Source: Clavibacter californiensis
Lineage (GTDB): Bacteria; Actinomycetota; Actinomycetes; Actinomycetales; Microbacteriaceae
Direction: 5' to 3'
Length of the DNA: 64,000 bases
NCBI RefSeq assembly: GCF_021952865.1
Contig: NZ_CP040792.1
Coordinates: 248,001 to 312,000 of the forward strand
Below, piece after piece: positions 1-9,492 of the stretch. The translations under genes were made by a program, and so were the position numbers. Within the stretch, counting starts at the first letter, position 1. Every line of letters starts with the position of its first letter. The notes under the pieces are model-generated. The model made no database searches. It had not been told where the DNA came from and worked only from the letters and a program-made list of their open reading frames with translations.

Positions 1-48
1 GACGCGTCCCTCGCCGCGCACGCCGTCCGCCCGCCGGCCCGGGGGATC

Positions 49-1401
49 ATGTCGCGGCCGTGGCTGGCGTTCGCCCTCTGCCATCTCTGGCTCATCACGC
101 TCAACCTGATCGGCCCCACCTCGGCGCTCACGGACGTGACGGAGGTCTACCGCGTCTGGATGCAGGGGGGGATGGCGGGCGGCGGCCGAGTGGGCGTCGA
201 CCTGCCGTGGGTGTACCCGATCCTCGCGGCCGTGCCCATGCTCATCTCGCTCGTCGGCGGCACCGCGTTCTACGGCACGGTGTGGCTCGCGCTGGTGACG
301 TCGCTCGACGCCGCCGCGTTCGCCCTGCTGCTGCGCATCCGCCGCGGGCGGGGCCTCGCTCCCGCCGCCTGGTGGCTCGGCTTCCTCGTGGCGCTCGGGC
401 CCATCTCCCTCGGCCGGATCGACGCGGTCACCGTGCCCCTCGCCCTCGCCGGCCTGCTCGTGCTCGCGACCCGGCCCGCCCTGGCCTCCGCGCTCCTCAC
501 CGTCGGAGCCTGGGTGAAGGTGTGGCCGGCAGCGCTGCTGCTCACCGGCGTGATCGCCCGCCGCGGGCTCGCGCGCGGCAAGGTCGTCGCCGCCGCGCTC
601 GGCACCACGGCCGTCGTCGTCGCCGGATCCCTCGCCCTCGGCAGCGGCGCGAACGTGCTGGGCTTCGTGGGCGAGCAGACCGGCCGCGGGCTGCAGGTCG
701 AGTCGACCGCCGCGCTGTACCACCTGTGGCTCATCGTCGCGGGCGACGACCGGTACCGCGTCTACCACGACGCGGCCCTCCTCGCGTTCCAGGTGTCGGG
801 CCCCGGGGTGGACGGCGTCGCGGCCGCGCTCACGCCGATCATGCTGGTCGTCGTGCTCGGCGTGACGCTGCTCGGGATCCGCGCCCACCACCGCGGCGCC
901 TCCCCCGCCGCGCTGATCGGGCCGTTGTCGCTCGCGCTGGTGGCGGCGCTCATCGTGACGAACAAGGTCGGCTCGCCGCAGTACGTGTCGTGGTTCGCCG
1001 TGCCGCTCATCGTGATGCTCGTGCACGACCGCCACGCGCCCGGCACGGCCCTCGCGGCGCGCCTGGGGCTGGTCGTGGCCGCGCTCACGCAGCTCGTGTT
1101 CCCCTACGCGTACCTGCTGCTCATCGACGTGGTCCCGGTGATGGTCGGGGTGATCACGCTGCGCGACCTCGGCGAGATCGCGCTCCTGGGCGTGGCCGTG
1201 ATGCAGCTCGTGCGGCTGCGCGGCACGGCGGCGGACGGGCCCGCGCGGGTCCGGGCGGGACGCGCGGCGCGGGCGGCGGCCACGGCTGCCCCCGGCGCTG
1301 CGACCCCCGCCGTCGCAGCCCCCGCCGCGGCCCCCGCCGCCGCGCACGAGATCAGCCCGTGGCGGTCGGCGCCCGCGGATCAGGAGCCCGGGACCGCCTG
1401 A
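49..1401 (+). CDS. GT87-type (DUF2029-like) polytopic membrane protein
   Basis: A 450-residue integral membrane protein with about ten hydrophobic segments and short charged loops. The layout and the motif AWVKVWPAALL near residue 150 (charged residues after a membrane helix) resemble the GT87/DUF2029 family of polyprenyl-phosphate-dependent mannosyltransferases of actinobacterial cell-envelope glycan synthesis. The last 45 residues are an alanine/proline-rich, probably disordered cytoplasmic tail. The ATG at 49 has a G-rich stretch about 8 bases upstream, but the frame is open to base 1, so a start outside the window cannot be excluded. Its end overlaps the convergent allophanate hydrolase gene by 22 bases. 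Family assignment is by overall appearance; the substrate is unknown. Confidence 0.65.
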   Translation: MSRPWLAFALCHLWLITLNLIGPTSALTDVTEVYRVWMQGGMAGGGRVGVDLPWVYPILAAVPMLISLVGGTAFYGTVWLALVTSLDAAAFALLLRIRRGRGLAPAAWWLGFLVALGPISLGRIDAVTVPLALAGLLVLATRPALASALLTVGAWVKVWPAALLLTGVIARRGLARGKVVAAALGTTAVVVAGSLALGSGANVLGFVGEQTGRGLQVESTAALYHLWLIVAGDDRYRVYHDAALLAFQVSGPGVDGVAAALTPIMLVVVLGVTLLGIRAHHRGASPAALIGPLSLALVAALIVTNKVGSPQYVSWFAVPLIVMLVHDRHAPGTALAARLGLVVAALTQLVFPYAYLLLIDVVPVMVGVITLRDLGEIALLGVAVMQLVRLRGTAADGPARVRAGRAARAAATAAPGAATPAVAAPAAAPAAAHEISPWRSAPADQEPGTA

Positions 1402-3173
1402 CCGCGGGACGCCAGGTACCGCATCCAGCCGCCATGCGCGCTGATGTCCGGCGCGCCTGCCGTGTCGGTGCAGAGGAACCCGACGGCCCACGTGCCGTCC
1501 TCGAGCTCCAGCGGGCCGAGGGCCATGGGTCGGACCATGCCGGCGAGGAACGCGGCGAGGCCGGCGCGGGTGAGGGTCCAGGCCTCGCCCGCGAGCGGGA
1601 CGCCGTCGCCGCCGGGCGCCGGCGCGACGCCGGGTCGCGCGGGCTCGCCCGGGAGGTGCGCCATGCGGTACCCGGCGCTCGTGCGCACGTCGCGGGAGAA
1701 GCGCGCGCCGAGGTCGCTGAGCTGGCGGTGCAGCGGCTGCCCGCCCAGGTGCGCGCCGAACACGACCACGTCGACCGCGTCGGCCGGCAGGAGCGCGGGA
1801 CGCGCGGGATCCCCGGTGACGCGGCCCGCGAGGTCGAGCACGACCTGGTCGGCGAACGCGGGCGCCACCAGGCTGACGCCGAACGGGGAACCGTCCGCCT
1901 CCCCCGCGGGCACCGCGACGGCGCACAGGTCGAAGAGGTTCACGAAGTTCGTGTAGGTGCCGAGGCGCGCGTTGACGGCGACCGGCTCGGCGGCGACCTC
2001 GGCGAGCGTCGGGTGCTCCGTGGTCGTCGGCAGCAGCAGCGCGTCGATCCCGCGGCGGGCGTCGCCCGGGGCGTCGAACACCGCGCAGGCGGCGACGCGC
2101 AGGCGCTCGAGGAGCGCGCGGTCCTCCACCAGCCGGTGCGCGGGGATCCCGAGGGCCGCGCGCACGATGCCCGCGACCGTGGGATCCAGGTCCGGCGCGT
2201 CCGCGAGCACGGACGCCCCGGCCGCCTCGCAGCGCTCGGCCACGAGCGCGCCCTCGTAGAGGAGGAGCGCGGCGCGGAGGAAGGGGCCGAGGTCGACGGT
2301 CTCGACGACGGCGCCCGAGTCGCGCATCCGCTCGACGGCGGCCGCGAACGCCGCGCGGGCGCCGGGCGAGAGGGGCGCGAGGTCGCCGTCGGCAGGGACG
2401 CCGATCACGGGCACGCCGCGCGGGGCGAGGCGCGTGGTGGACGGCCAGTCGCGGCTCGCGGGATCCGCCCGGTCGGGCCCGACCATCACGGCGAGCGCGC
2501 GCTGCGCGGTCGCGAGGTCCTCGGCGAGCACGCTCACGGTGTCGTAGGAGCGGCAGGCGGGCACGACGCCCGTGGCGGGCACCAGGCCGAGCGTGGGCTT
2601 GATCCCGACCAGGCCGTGCAGGGCGGCGGGCACGCGCCCGGATCCCGCGGTGTCGGTGCCGAGCGCCACGTCGACGAGGCCGAGCGCGACGGCGACCGCC
2701 GAGCCCGAGCTGGATCCGCCCGAGATGCGGTCGGGCCGGGTCGCGTGCCGCACGGCGCCGTAGGGGCTGCGCGTGCCGACGAGGCCGGTGGCGAACTGGT
2801 CGAGGTTGGTCTTGCCGAGCACGAGCGCGCCGGCCTCCCGCAGGCGGGCGACGGCGGGCGCGTCGACCTCGGGCGTCGTGGCGGCGGACGGGCAGGCGGC
2901 GGTCGTGGGCATCCCGGCGACGTCGATGTTGTCCTTCACCGCGACGAGCCAGCCCGCGAGCGGCAGCGATCCCGCAGGCTGCCGGGCGATGCGGTCGTCG
3001 AGCTCGGCGGCGCGTTCCCGCGCCTCGGCCGGGTCGAGCAGCGTGATCCACACCTCGGGCCGGTCGACCTCGGCGATGCGCGCGTATGCGGCCTCCACGC
3101 GGTCGACGACGGACGCGGATCCGACGGCCGGCAGCGGAGCGGTCGCGCCGGCCGCGCCGATGTCGCCGCTCAC
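1380..3173 (-). CDS. atzF: Allophanate hydrolase (amidase-signature family)
   Basis: A 597-residue enzyme that hydrolyses allophanate to ammonia and CO2. The N-terminal amidase-signature domain (about 1-450) shows Lys80 in VAVKDN, the glycine/serine loop GGSSSGSA (152-159) and the nucleophile Ser178 in GTDTAGSGR. The C-terminal ~130 residues match the extra allophanate-hydrolase domain (VVFGAHL, then GYRMAHLPG), so it is the AtzF-type enzyme without biotin carboxylase. The GTG start at 3173 makes a four-base GTGA overlap with the upstream amidohydrolase stop, which fixes the start; longer readings upstream are out-of-frame shadows. Last gene of a three-gene nitrogen operon (permease, amidohydrolase, this). 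Confidence 0.9.
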   Translation of the reverse strand: MSGDIGAAGATAPLPAVGSASVVDRVEAAYARIAEVDRPEVWITLLDPAEARERAAELDDRIARQPAGSLPLAGWLVAVKDNIDVAGMPTTAACPSAATTPEVDAPAVARLREAGALVLGKTNLDQFATGLVGTRSPYGAVRHATRPDRISGGSSSGSAVAVALGLVDVALGTDTAGSGRVPAALHGLVGIKPTLGLVPATGVVPACRSYDTVSVLAEDLATAQRALAVMVGPDRADPASRDWPSTTRLAPRGVPVIGVPADGDLAPLSPGARAAFAAAVERMRDSGAVVETVDLGPFLRAALLLYEGALVAERCEAAGASVLADAPDLDPTVAGIVRAALGIPAHRLVEDRALLERLRVAACAVFDAPGDARRGIDALLLPTTTEHPTLAEVAAEPVAVNARLGTYTNFVNLFDLCAVAVPAGEADGSPFGVSLVAPAFADQVVLDLAGRVTGDPARPALLPADAVDVVVFGAHLGGQPLHRQLSDLGARFSRDVRTSAGYRMAHLPGEPARPGVAPAPGGDGVPLAGEAWTLTRAGLAAFLAGMVRPMALGPLELEDGTWAVGFLCTDTAGAPDISAHGGWMRYLASRGQAVPGS

Positions 3174-3901
3174 GCGCGCACCTGCGCCCCGGCGAGGGCG
3201 GCGAGCACGTCGCCCGACGCGGCGACCGCGCCGAACACCCCGCCCTGCATCGTGACCATCCGCAGCGCCGCGTCGTGGTTCGCCGGATCCGTGGCGCCCG
3301 TGCAGTCCGACAGCACCAGGCACTCGTAGCCGCGGTCGTTCGCCTCGCGCATGGTCGTGGAGACGCACACGTCGGTGGTGATGCCCGTGAGGATCAGCCG
3401 GTCGATGCCGCGCGCCCGCAGCACGAGGTCGAGGTCGGTCGCGTAGAAGGCGCCCTTGCCGGGCTTGTCGATCACGGGCTCGCCCGGCAGCGGGGCCACC
3501 TCGGGGACGATCTCCCAGCCGGGTTCGCCGCGCACGAGGATCCGTCCGCACGGGCCGACGCTGCCGATCTCGGCGCCCGCGCGCTCCGACCGCCAGCGCT
3601 TGTTCGCGGGCAGGTCGGAGAGGTCGGGGCGGTGGCCCTCGCGGGTGTGGATGACGGTCATGCCGAGCGCGCGCACCCGCTCGAGCAGCCGCGCGGTGGG
3701 CGCGAGGCCCGCGCGGGTGAGCGCGAGGTCGTAGCCCATGCGGTCGACGTAGCCGCCGACGCCGCAGAAGTCGACCTGCCAGTCGATGCAGACCACGGCG
3801 GTGCGGGCGACGTCGACGGCGCCGTCGTAGGGCCAGGCGTAGGGATCCGCCGCGACGGACGTGGTGCCGGCGACGATCGCGGGCGCGCCGACCGCGCTCA
3901 C
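3170..3901 (-). CDS. Isochorismatase-fold amidohydrolase, probable biuret hydrolase (BiuH-like)
   Basis: A 243-residue cysteine hydrolase of the isochorismatase/nicotinamidase fold. The expected triad is visible: Asp40 in VCIDWQVDF, Lys146 in [10 protein letters not shown] and Cys179 in [10 protein letters not shown], the last preceded by the usual cis-peptide turn. Family members remove an amide from biuret, ureidoacrylate, nicotinamide or N-carbamoyl compounds. Because it is translationally coupled (GTGA overlaps on both sides) to an allophanate hydrolase, whose substrate is the product of biuret hydrolysis, biuret amidohydrolase is the best guess; a ureidoacrylate- or carbamate-type role is the alternative. 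GTG start at 3901. Confidence 0.8.
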   Translation of the reverse strand: MSAVGAPAIVAGTTSVAADPYAWPYDGAVDVARTAVVCIDWQVDFCGVGGYVDRMGYDLALTRAGLAPTARLLERVRALGMTVIHTREGHRPDLSDLPANKRWRSERAGAEIGSVGPCGRILVRGEPGWEIVPEVAPLPGEPVIDKPGKGAFYATDLDLVLRARGIDRLILTGITTDVCVSTTMREANDRGYECLVLSDCTGATDPANHDAALRMVTMQGGVFGAVAASGDVLAALAGAQVRA

Positions 3902-5274
3902 GAGCGGGCCTCCCCCGCGTCGACGGCCGCGCCGAGCGGGGCTCGCACGCGCCCCGCGGCGTCCGCGACGACGAGGACGACCGCACCGACGACCATGCCG
4001 ACGACGGCCGTCGAGAGGAAGTCGGCGTACGCGTGGGCGACGAGCGCGACGACGGCGCCGCCCGCCCAGCCCACGAAGGCGGGGGCACGCCAGGCACCGC
4101 GGGCGACGACGGATCCGGCCGCCGCGCGTCGGGGCGCGAGCAGCAGCTGGTCGACGATGAGCACGGCGCCGATGGGCGGCACGATCACGCCCAGCAGGTT
4201 CAGCCACACCTCGAAGTAGGTCCAGATGCCGGCGACCGCGAGGACGACGCCCACCGCGCCGAGCACCAGGGTCGTGCGGCGCATGCGCATGCCGGTGAGC
4301 TGGCTCCAGCCGACGGCGCCGTTGTAGAGGCAGTGGGCGCACACGGATCCGAGGTTCACGACCACGAAGAGCACGGCGAGCGGCACGAGCGCACCGCCCT
4401 GGGCGACGAGGATCCCGAGGAAGTCGCCGCCCGCGGTGCCCGGGTCGGTCGCGCCGCCGAGGGCGACGACGAGGCCGCCGACCACCAGCGCGATCGCGTT
4501 GCCGAACGGGAACGCCGCGAGGGTCGCGAGCACGGCCTGCCGGCCCGAGCGCGCCCAGCGCGTGAAGTCGGCGGTCATGGTGCCCGAGTCGGCGAAGAGC
4601 GCGACGACGAGGGTCACGGCCGCGCCGAAGCTCAGCGCACCGGCTCCCGCCGCGGGCGCCGTCTGCAGCTCCGCGCCTCCCTGCCGGGTCGCCACGATGA
4701 CGACGGCGACCGCGCCGAGCACGACGTAGAGGGGAGCGGCGACCACGCCGATCCAGGAGAGCGCGCGGATGCCGAGCAGCGTGACCGCGACGAAGAGGAG
4801 GCCGGCCACGAGGGTCGTGCCAGTCTGGTCCCAGCCGAGGCTGCCGTGCAGGGTGGATCCGGTGAGCCCGGTCTGGAACGCGAACCAGCCGATGACCACG
4901 GTGGCGAGGAAGCCCGCCGGCACGACGTACCCCTTCGCCCCGAACGTGCGCATCGCCATGAGCGCGAAGCTCTCGCCGCTGCGGCCGGCCAGGTAGCTCA
5001 GCGCGCCGACGTAGACCATGAGGACGAGCGTGCCGACCGCGATCGCGCCCATGCCCGGCCAGAAGCCCAGCGAGTGGACGACCAGGCCGCCGAACACCGC
5101 GCAGGTGAGGATCATCGGGAAGCCGAGCCACACGGCGGCGACCGATGCGGTGCGGCGGCGCGCGTGGGGCGGCACGGGCTCCGACTCGTACTCGGAGAAC
5201 GCGGGACGGTCGGCGGGATCCGGGGCGGCGGGGTCGGCGTGGCGCGCGACCGGCGCGGCGGCAGGGTGCGACAT
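3898..5274 (-). CDS. NCS1-family permease (purine/cytosine permease type)
   Basis: A 458-residue, 12-helix carrier of the nucleobase:cation symporter-1 family. The N-terminal [15 protein letters not shown] followed by a first helix with WLGFPMILT is typical of the cytosine/purine/allantoin permease branch. It heads the operon and very probably imports the nitrogenous substrate that the two downstream amidohydrolases break down, perhaps biuret or a ureide; NCS1 carriers for hydantoin and allantoin are known. Four-base GTGA overlap with the next gene. It is transcribed away from the GntR/FCD regulator across a 148-base region with two symmetrical motifs. Confidence 0.85.
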   Translation of the reverse strand: MSHPAAAPVARHADPAAPDPADRPAFSEYESEPVPPHARRRTASVAAVWLGFPMILTCAVFGGLVVHSLGFWPGMGAIAVGTLVLMVYVGALSYLAGRSGESFALMAMRTFGAKGYVVPAGFLATVVIGWFAFQTGLTGSTLHGSLGWDQTGTTLVAGLLFVAVTLLGIRALSWIGVVAAPLYVVLGAVAVVIVATRQGGAELQTAPAAGAGALSFGAAVTLVVALFADSGTMTADFTRWARSGRQAVLATLAAFPFGNAIALVVGGLVVALGGATDPGTAGGDFLGILVAQGGALVPLAVLFVVVNLGSVCAHCLYNGAVGWSQLTGMRMRRTTLVLGAVGVVLAVAGIWTYFEVWLNLLGVIVPPIGAVLIVDQLLLAPRRAAAGSVVARGAWRAPAFVGWAGGAVVALVAHAYADFLSTAVVGMVVGAVVLVVADAAGRVRAPLGAAVDAGEARS

Positions 5275-5320
5275 GGGATCTCCTGGGGAGTCGGGTGACG
5301 CCGGCGGGGATCCGGCTCCG

Positions 5321-5330
5321 TCCTATAGGA
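5321..5330. promoter_or_regulatory. Perfect 10-base palindrome upstream of the permease operon
   Basis: TCCTATAGGA is a perfect palindrome 46 bases upstream of the permease start, in unusually AT-rich surroundings for this genome. A close copy, TCCTATAATC (5408-5417), contains the -10 box of the divergent regulator. The pair may be operator half-sites for the GntR/FCD protein, or this copy may hold the permease -10 box. Inference from symmetry only. Confidence 0.4.
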
Positions 5331-5359
5331 CCAGCACGGCCGCACACGGGCGTTTCTGC

Positions 5360-5383
5360 CGTGTTTCCGGGATGTGAAACACG
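5360..5383. promoter_or_regulatory. Inverted repeat, candidate GntR/FCD operator
   Basis: CGTGTTTC (5360-5367) and GAAACACG (5376-5383) are exact 8-base inverted arms around an 8-base spacer, midway in the 148-base divergent region between permease and regulator. Position and symmetry suit an operator controlling both directions. Not a terminator: no gene ends here. Confidence 0.5.
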
Positions 5384-5410
5384 TCTGGGTGGTGGCCTGG
5401 CGACGGATCC

Positions 5411-5422
5411 TATAATCAGGTC
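5411..5422 (+). promoter_or_regulatory. Leaderless -10 element of the GntR/FCD gene
   Basis: A consensus TATAAT (5411-5416) ends 6 bases before the ATG at 5423 and no Shine-Dalgarno sequence is present, so transcription should begin at or next to the start codon. Confidence 0.6.
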
Positions 5423-6109
5423 ATGGCCTCCCCCGCCCTCGTCCCCGCCCGTCTCGGCGCCGCGGAGCGCGTGCGCGTGCTGCTCGAGGAGGAGATCCTC
5501 GGCGGCGTCATCGCCCCCGGATCCCGCGTGAAGGCCGACGAGGTCGCCCAGCGGATGGGCACGAGCCACATCCCGGTGCGCGAGGCGCTGCGGGCGCTCG
5601 AGGCCGACGGCTGGGTCGTGCATCGCGCGCACGAGGGCATGTCGGTGCGGCCGCGCGTGCTGTCCGAGCTGGTCGACCTGTTCGAGGCGCGCGCGCTCGT
5701 CGAACCGCGGGCCGTCGAGCTCGCCGCGGGGCGTCGCACGGCCGACGACCTCCGCGAGCTCGAGCGGGTGATCCGCCTGCAGGAGCGCACCGCGGATCCG
5801 GCCGACCTCGCGCGCCTCAACTACGACTTCCACGTCGCGATCGCGGCTGCCGCGCACAACAGCACGCTCGCGCAGGTCGTCGAGTCGATGTCGAAGCGCG
5901 TGCGCTTCCACTACCTGCCCGCCGCGAGCGCCCGGCGCACCGACTCGCTCGCCGACCACCGGGAGCTGCTGGCGCTGGTCGAGCGGCGCGAGGGCGAGCG
6001 GGCGGCGGATCTCGCCCGCCGGCACGTCGAGGCCACGCGCGTCGACGCGTGCGCGGCCCTCGAGGACCTCCTGCGCGCGGAGGCCGATGCGGCCGAGGCC
6101 GCGGGCTAG
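5423..6109 (+). CDS. GntR-family (FCD domain) transcriptional regulator
   Basis: A 228-residue regulator. Residues ~10-80 form the GntR winged helix ([23 protein letters not shown] is the recognition region), and the rest is an all-helical FCD ligand domain with the metal-coordinating pattern [12 protein letters not shown] and a later DHRELL. FCD regulators usually repress catabolic genes and release DNA on binding an organic acid or pathway intermediate. Its divergent position next to the permease/amidohydrolase/allophanate hydrolase operon makes it the likely regulator of nitrogen-compound use. The -10 box abuts the ATG, so the mRNA is probably leaderless. Confidence 0.88.
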   Translation: MASPALVPARLGAAERVRVLLEEEILGGVIAPGSRVKADEVAQRMGTSHIPVREALRALEADGWVVHRAHEGMSVRPRVLSELVDLFEARALVEPRAVELAAGRRTADDLRELERVIRLQERTADPADLARLNYDFHVAIAAAAHNSTLAQVVESMSKRVRFHYLPAASARRTDSLADHRELLALVERREGERAADLARRHVEATRVDACAALEDLLRAEADAAEAAG

Positions 6110-6129
6110 CAGGCGTCGCCGGCTGGGGA

Positions 6130-6828
6130 TCAGAGCCCGAGCAGCCGCTCCAGCGCCGGGTCCTCGAGCGACGCGAGCACGAGGTCGGCGCCCGCGTCGC
6201 GCAGCTCGTCGGCCGAGTAGTGGCCGCTCGCGACCCCGACCGCCGTCGCGCCCGCGTCGTGCGCGGAGGTGATGTCATTCGGGGTGTCGCCGACGACGAG
6301 CACCTCGTCGCGCGCGGGCGCGGATCCGCGGAGGGTGCCGGCCGTCGCGATGGCGCGGCGCACGACGTCGACGCGATCGGGCGCGTCGGATCCGTACGCG
6401 CCGAACACGAAGAAGCGGCCGAGGCGGGCGGGCTCCATCTTCGTGCGGGCCGCGCCTTCCATCGCGCCGGAGACGACGCCGAGCACCACGCCCGCGTCGG
6501 CGAGCCGGCCGAGCAGCGCCTCGGCGCCGTCGAGCACGCGGTAGCCCTCGGACACGCGGATGTCGTCGGCGAGGTGCCGGAGGTAGGAGGCATAGAGGCG
6601 GGCGAGCTCGGCGGGCTCGGGATCCCGGCCCATCACGCCGCGGAAGGTCGCGGCGCCGACCTGCGGATCCGTCTCCCCGGCCGACGAGTGCTCGCCGATG
6701 TCGGCGTCGACGTCGTGCAGGTCGCGGAACGCCATCGCCCAGCTGCGGGCGCCGGACCCGCCCGTGTGGATGAGCGTCTCGTCGATGTCGAAGAGGACGG
6801 CGGGCGGGGTGCGATCGGTGTCGGCCAT
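6130..6828 (-). CDS. HAD-superfamily phosphatase (phosphoglycolate phosphatase-like)
   Basis: A 232-residue HAD hydrolase with all core motifs: motif I DIDETL (nucleophile and acid Asp near residues 15-17), motif II Ser in GVVSGAM, and motif [13 protein letters not shown] helical cap of about 85 residues after motif I makes it a C1-cap enzyme like phosphoglycolate phosphatase or beta-phosphoglucomutase-type phosphatases. The ATG at 6828 has no Shine-Dalgarno, but CACGAT lies 6 bases upstream, so it may be leaderless. Substrate cannot be told from sequence. It lies downstream of a MarR gene on the same strand with 50 bases between. Confidence 0.8.
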   Translation of the reverse strand: MADTDRTPPAVLFDIDETLIHTGGSGARSWAMAFRDLHDVDADIGEHSSAGETDPQVGAATFRGVMGRDPEPAELARLYASYLRHLADDIRVSEGYRVLDGAEALLGRLADAGVVLGVVSGAMEGAARTKMEPARLGRFFVFGAYGSDAPDRVDVVRRAIATAGTLRGSAPARDEVLVVGDTPNDITSAHDAGATAVGVASGHYSADELRDAGADLVLASLEDPALERLLGL

Positions 6829-6878
6829 CCCCCCATCGTGCTCCGGCGCGCGCGACGCGCCCATGCGCGGGACGGGGA

Positions 6879-7391
6879 TCAGGAGGAGCGGCGCGCGCGC
6901 ACCCGCTCGGTGGTGCGGGCGATGACGCGCAGGCTGTCGATGAGCGTCGCGATCTGCTCGCGGCTGAGGTCGGCGAGCACCTCGTCCTCGTCGGCCACGA
7001 GGCGGCGCATCGCCCGGTCGACGCGCTCGATGCCGAACGGCGTGAGCACCACGAGCCGGCTGCGGCCGCCCGCCGGATCCTCCTCGCGCGTGATGAAGGA
7101 GCGCGCGGTCAGGCGGTTCACCCGGTGCACGAGGCTGCCCGTGTCGGTGCCGAGGCGCTCGGCGAGGCCGGCGCGCGTGAGGCCCGCGTCGCCCTGCTGA
7201 CGGAGCACCGAGAGGAACTCGAACTCGCTCGTCGTGAGGCCCTCGGCGGCGAACGCGCCCTCGCGGATCCGCTGCATCTGCGGCAGCAGGCGCCGCAGAC
7301 GCGACACCACGTCGAGCGGCGCGAAGTCGACGTCGGGCATGGCGGCGCCCCACGCGTCGATCACCAGGTCGACGTCGTCGTCATCCTTCAT
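6879..7391 (-). CDS. MarR-family transcriptional regulator
   Basis: A 170-residue MarR-type winged-helix protein. The helix-turn-helix is LTRAGLAERLGTDTGSLVHR followed by a wing with arginines (EDPAGGRSRLV). The start at 7391 is chosen because GGGAG lies 5 bases upstream; a start at 7454 would add 21 residues without a ribosome site. An aromatic/aspartate-rich N-terminus (PMKDDDDVDLVIDAW) precedes the dimerisation helix. Ligand and targets are unknown; the gene is divergent from homocysteine S-methyltransferase. Confidence 0.85.
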   Translation of the reverse strand: MKDDDDVDLVIDAWGAAMPDVDFAPLDVVSRLRRLLPQMQRIREGAFAAEGLTTSEFEFLSVLRQQGDAGLTRAGLAERLGTDTGSLVHRVNRLTARSFITREEDPAGGRSRLVVLTPFGIERVDRAMRRLVADEDEVLADLSREQIATLIDSLRVIARTTERVRARRSS

Positions 7392-7525
7392 CGGGACTCC
7401 CACCGTCGCGTACACGGTACCCGGGACGGGCGCGCCTCGCGGTCGGGTGGGCACGCGGCGGACGGGCGGTGTCGCGTGGCGTCGCGGACGGCGGATCCGC
7501 CACCCTGCTCCGGCAGGATGTGCGC

Positions 7526-8431
7526 ATGACCCGGCCGATCCCCCTCCCCGACCGCCCGCTGGTGCTCGACGGCGGCCTCGGCACGCTGCTGGAGGCGCGC
7601 GGTCACGACTTGTCGGATCCGCTGTGGAGCGCCCGCGTGCTCGCCGACGAGCCCGACGCCGTCCGGGCGGCGCACGCCGAGTTCTTCCGCGCGGGGGCGG
7701 ATGTCGCGATCACGGCGTCGTATCAGGTGGGCTTCGCGGCCTTCGCGGCGCGCGGGCTGGGCGCGGCGGAGACCGAGGCGCTGCTGCGGGCGAGCGTGCG
7801 GCTCGCTGCCGAGGCGCGGGACGAGGTCGCGCGCGAGGACGCTCCCGGCGCCGCACGCGACCGGTGGGTCGCCGCGTCCGTCGGTCCGTACGGCGCGACG
7901 CTCGGCGACGGCTCCGAGTACGCGGGATCCAGCGGCCTGACGCGCGACGAGCTGCGCCGCTGGCACGCGCCGCGGTTCGCCGTGCTCGCCGACGCGGGCG
8001 CCGACCTCCTCGCCTGCGAGACCATCCCCAGCCTCGACGAGGGCCGTGCCCTGGTGGACCTCGCGCGCGGCTCGGGCGCGTCCGCCTGGCTCGCGTTCAC
8101 GGTCGCGGGCGGGCGCCTGCGCTCGGGCGAGCCGATGAGCGAGGGCTTCGCGCTCGCGGATGAGGCCGACGAGGTCGTGGCCGTGGGGATCAACTGCGCG
8201 CACCCGGAGGAGGTGCCGGCCGCGATCGCCGCGGCGCGGGGCGTGACCGACCGGCCGGTGGTCGTCTACCCGAACTCCGGCGAGCGCTGGGACGCGGTCG
8301 CGCGCACCTGGGGCGGCGACCCGGCGCTGCCGGCCGTCGACGCGTGGATCCGGGCGGGCGCGTCGCTGGTGGGCGGGTGCTGCCGGGTCGGCCCGGAGGA
8401 GATCCAGCGGATGCGGGCCGCGCTGGGCTGA
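7526..8431 (+). CDS. mmuM: Homocysteine S-methyltransferase
   Basis: A 301-residue barrel enzyme that transfers a methyl group from S-methylmethionine (or S-adenosylmethionine) to homocysteine, giving methionine. Zinc-binding cysteines are visible in GINCAHPEEV (first Cys) and VGGCCRVGPEEI near the C-terminus (Cys pair), and the N-terminal PLVLDGGLGTLLEARG is characteristic of the family. Length matches MmuM. The ATG at 7526 follows an AGGA 8 bases upstream. Convergent with qorB; a strong hairpin separates the two genes. Confidence 0.9.
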   Translation: MTRPIPLPDRPLVLDGGLGTLLEARGHDLSDPLWSARVLADEPDAVRAAHAEFFRAGADVAITASYQVGFAAFAARGLGAAETEALLRASVRLAAEARDEVAREDAPGAARDRWVAASVGPYGATLGDGSEYAGSSGLTRDELRRWHAPRFAVLADAGADLLACETIPSLDEGRALVDLARGSGASAWLAFTVAGGRLRSGEPMSEGFALADEADEVVAVGINCAHPEEVPAAIAAARGVTDRPVVVYPNSGERWDAVARTWGGDPALPAVDAWIRAGASLVGGCCRVGPEEIQRMRAALG

Positions 8432-8444
8432 GGCCGCGCGCACG

Positions 8445-8480
8445 ACGACGGCCCGCCCCCGCGAGAGGACGGGCCGTCGT
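8445..8480. terminator. Bidirectional hairpin between mmuM and qorB
   Basis: ACGACGGCCCG (8445-8455) pairs perfectly with CGGGCCGTCGT (8470-8480), an 11-base stem with a 14-base loop lying between two convergent genes. There is no T-tract, as often in high-GC actinobacteria. Confidence 0.65.
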
Positions 8481-8517
8481 GGCGTGCGGATCCGCGTCGG
8501 ATGCGGATCCGGGCAGG

Positions 8518-9381
8518 TCAGGCGCCCGCGACCGCCTGGCGGAGGCCGTCGGCGAGCGACGTGGTGGGACGGCCGAGGAGGCGCGCGAGGTCGCCCGTCT
8601 CGTCGTCGAGCTGGCCGGCGGCCGTGGCCGCGTCGAGGCCGACGACGAAGCCGACGGTGCCCTCGTCGAGGCCGGCGCCGCCGAGGATCCGCGCGTGCTC
8701 CTCCGCGGAGACCTGCGAGACGGGGACGGGCTGGCCGAGGATGCCGGAGATCGCCTGGGCGAGGTCGTCCTGGGTCCAGCGCTCGTCGCCCGCGAGCTCG
8801 AGGGTCTGCCCGGCGAGGGAGTCGTCGAGGGCCGCGACCGCGGTGGCCTCGGCGAAGTCGGCGATGGTGGCGCTCGCGACGCGGCCGTCGCCCGCGCTCG
8901 TGAGGAGCGCGCCGGACTGCTTCACGGAGTCGACCGTGCCGGCGTAGTTCTCGGTGTACCAGCCGTTGCGGAGGAGCGTGACGGGCACGCCCGAGGCGGC
9001 GAGCACCTCCTCGGTGGCCTTGTGCTCGCCCGCGATGAAGAGCTCGGTGGTGGAGGCGCGGAGGACGCTCGTGTAGAGGATCCGGCCGACGCCCGCGGCC
9101 TTCGCGGCCTCGATGACGGTGGTGTGCTGCGGCAGGCGCTGGCCGACCTCGCTGCCGGAGACGAGCACGAGGGTGTCGCCGGGCTGGATCGCGGCGGCGA
9201 CGCTGTCGGCGTCGGTGTACTCGAGGCGCGCGGTGCGCACGCCTTGCGCGGCGAGGTCGGCGAGGGCCTCGGGGCGGCGCGCGGTGGCGAGCACGTCGGA
9301 GGCGGCGGCGCCGCGGGCGAGGAGGGAGGCGACGATGCGCGATCCGAGGCGGCCGGTGGCGGCGGTGACGACGATGGTCAT
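8518..9381 (-). CDS. qorB: NAD(P)H:quinone oxidoreductase type 2 (atypical SDR)
   Basis: A 287-residue NmrA-like atypical short-chain reductase. It has the N-terminal dinucleotide fold TAATGRLG, then SGSEVGQRLPQH, AAKAAGVGRILYTS and LLRNGWYTENY, stretches that match E. coli QorB (YtfG) closely. QorB reduces quinones with NADPH. The start at 9381 follows GAAAGGC-type purines. The gene is divergent from an HxlR-type regulator, exactly the arrangement of qor2/qorR in Corynebacterium and ytfG/ytfH in E. coli, so expression is probably induced by quinone or thiol stress. Confidence 0.9.
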   Translation of the reverse strand: MTIVVTAATGRLGSRIVASLLARGAAASDVLATARRPEALADLAAQGVRTARLEYTDADSVAAAIQPGDTLVLVSGSEVGQRLPQHTTVIEAAKAAGVGRILYTSVLRASTTELFIAGEHKATEEVLAASGVPVTLLRNGWYTENYAGTVDSVKQSGALLTSAGDGRVASATIADFAEATAVAALDDSLAGQTLELAGDERWTQDDLAQAISGILGQPVPVSQVSAEEHARILGGAGLDEGTVGFVVGLDAATAAGQLDDETGDLARLLGRPTTSLADGLRQAVAGA

Positions 9382-9461
9382 GGGGTGCCTTTCGAGTGGG
9401 AGGAGCGGTCTGCCGGGGTCAACGACTCCGTCGGCGAGTACCTTCCCACAGGGAGGTACCC

Positions 9462-9475
9462 ACTTTCTGGTAAGT
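9462..9475. promoter_or_regulatory. Candidate QorR-type operator between qorB and the HxlR gene
   Basis: ACTT-N6-AAGT (9462-9475) sits inside a wider dyad, CCCAC (9459-9463) and GTGGG (9477-9481). It immediately precedes the regulator start and lies 80 bases from qorB. HxlR/DUF24 proteins bind such AT-containing dyads in the shared promoter region. The overlapping TAAGTT (9471-9476) could be the regulator -10 box. Confidence 0.45.
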
Positions 9476-9492
9476 TGTGGGATGTGACGCAG

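Noticed and set aside
60-3329. A 1089-residue plus-strand open frame
   Set aside because: Arg/Pro/Gly/His-rich shadow of the real frames at 49-1401 and 1380-3173; typical of very GC-rich DNA with few stops.
4033-5298. Plus-strand frame opposite the NCS1 permease
   Set aside because: Highly charged, repetitive composition with no domain, fully antisense to a clear transporter.
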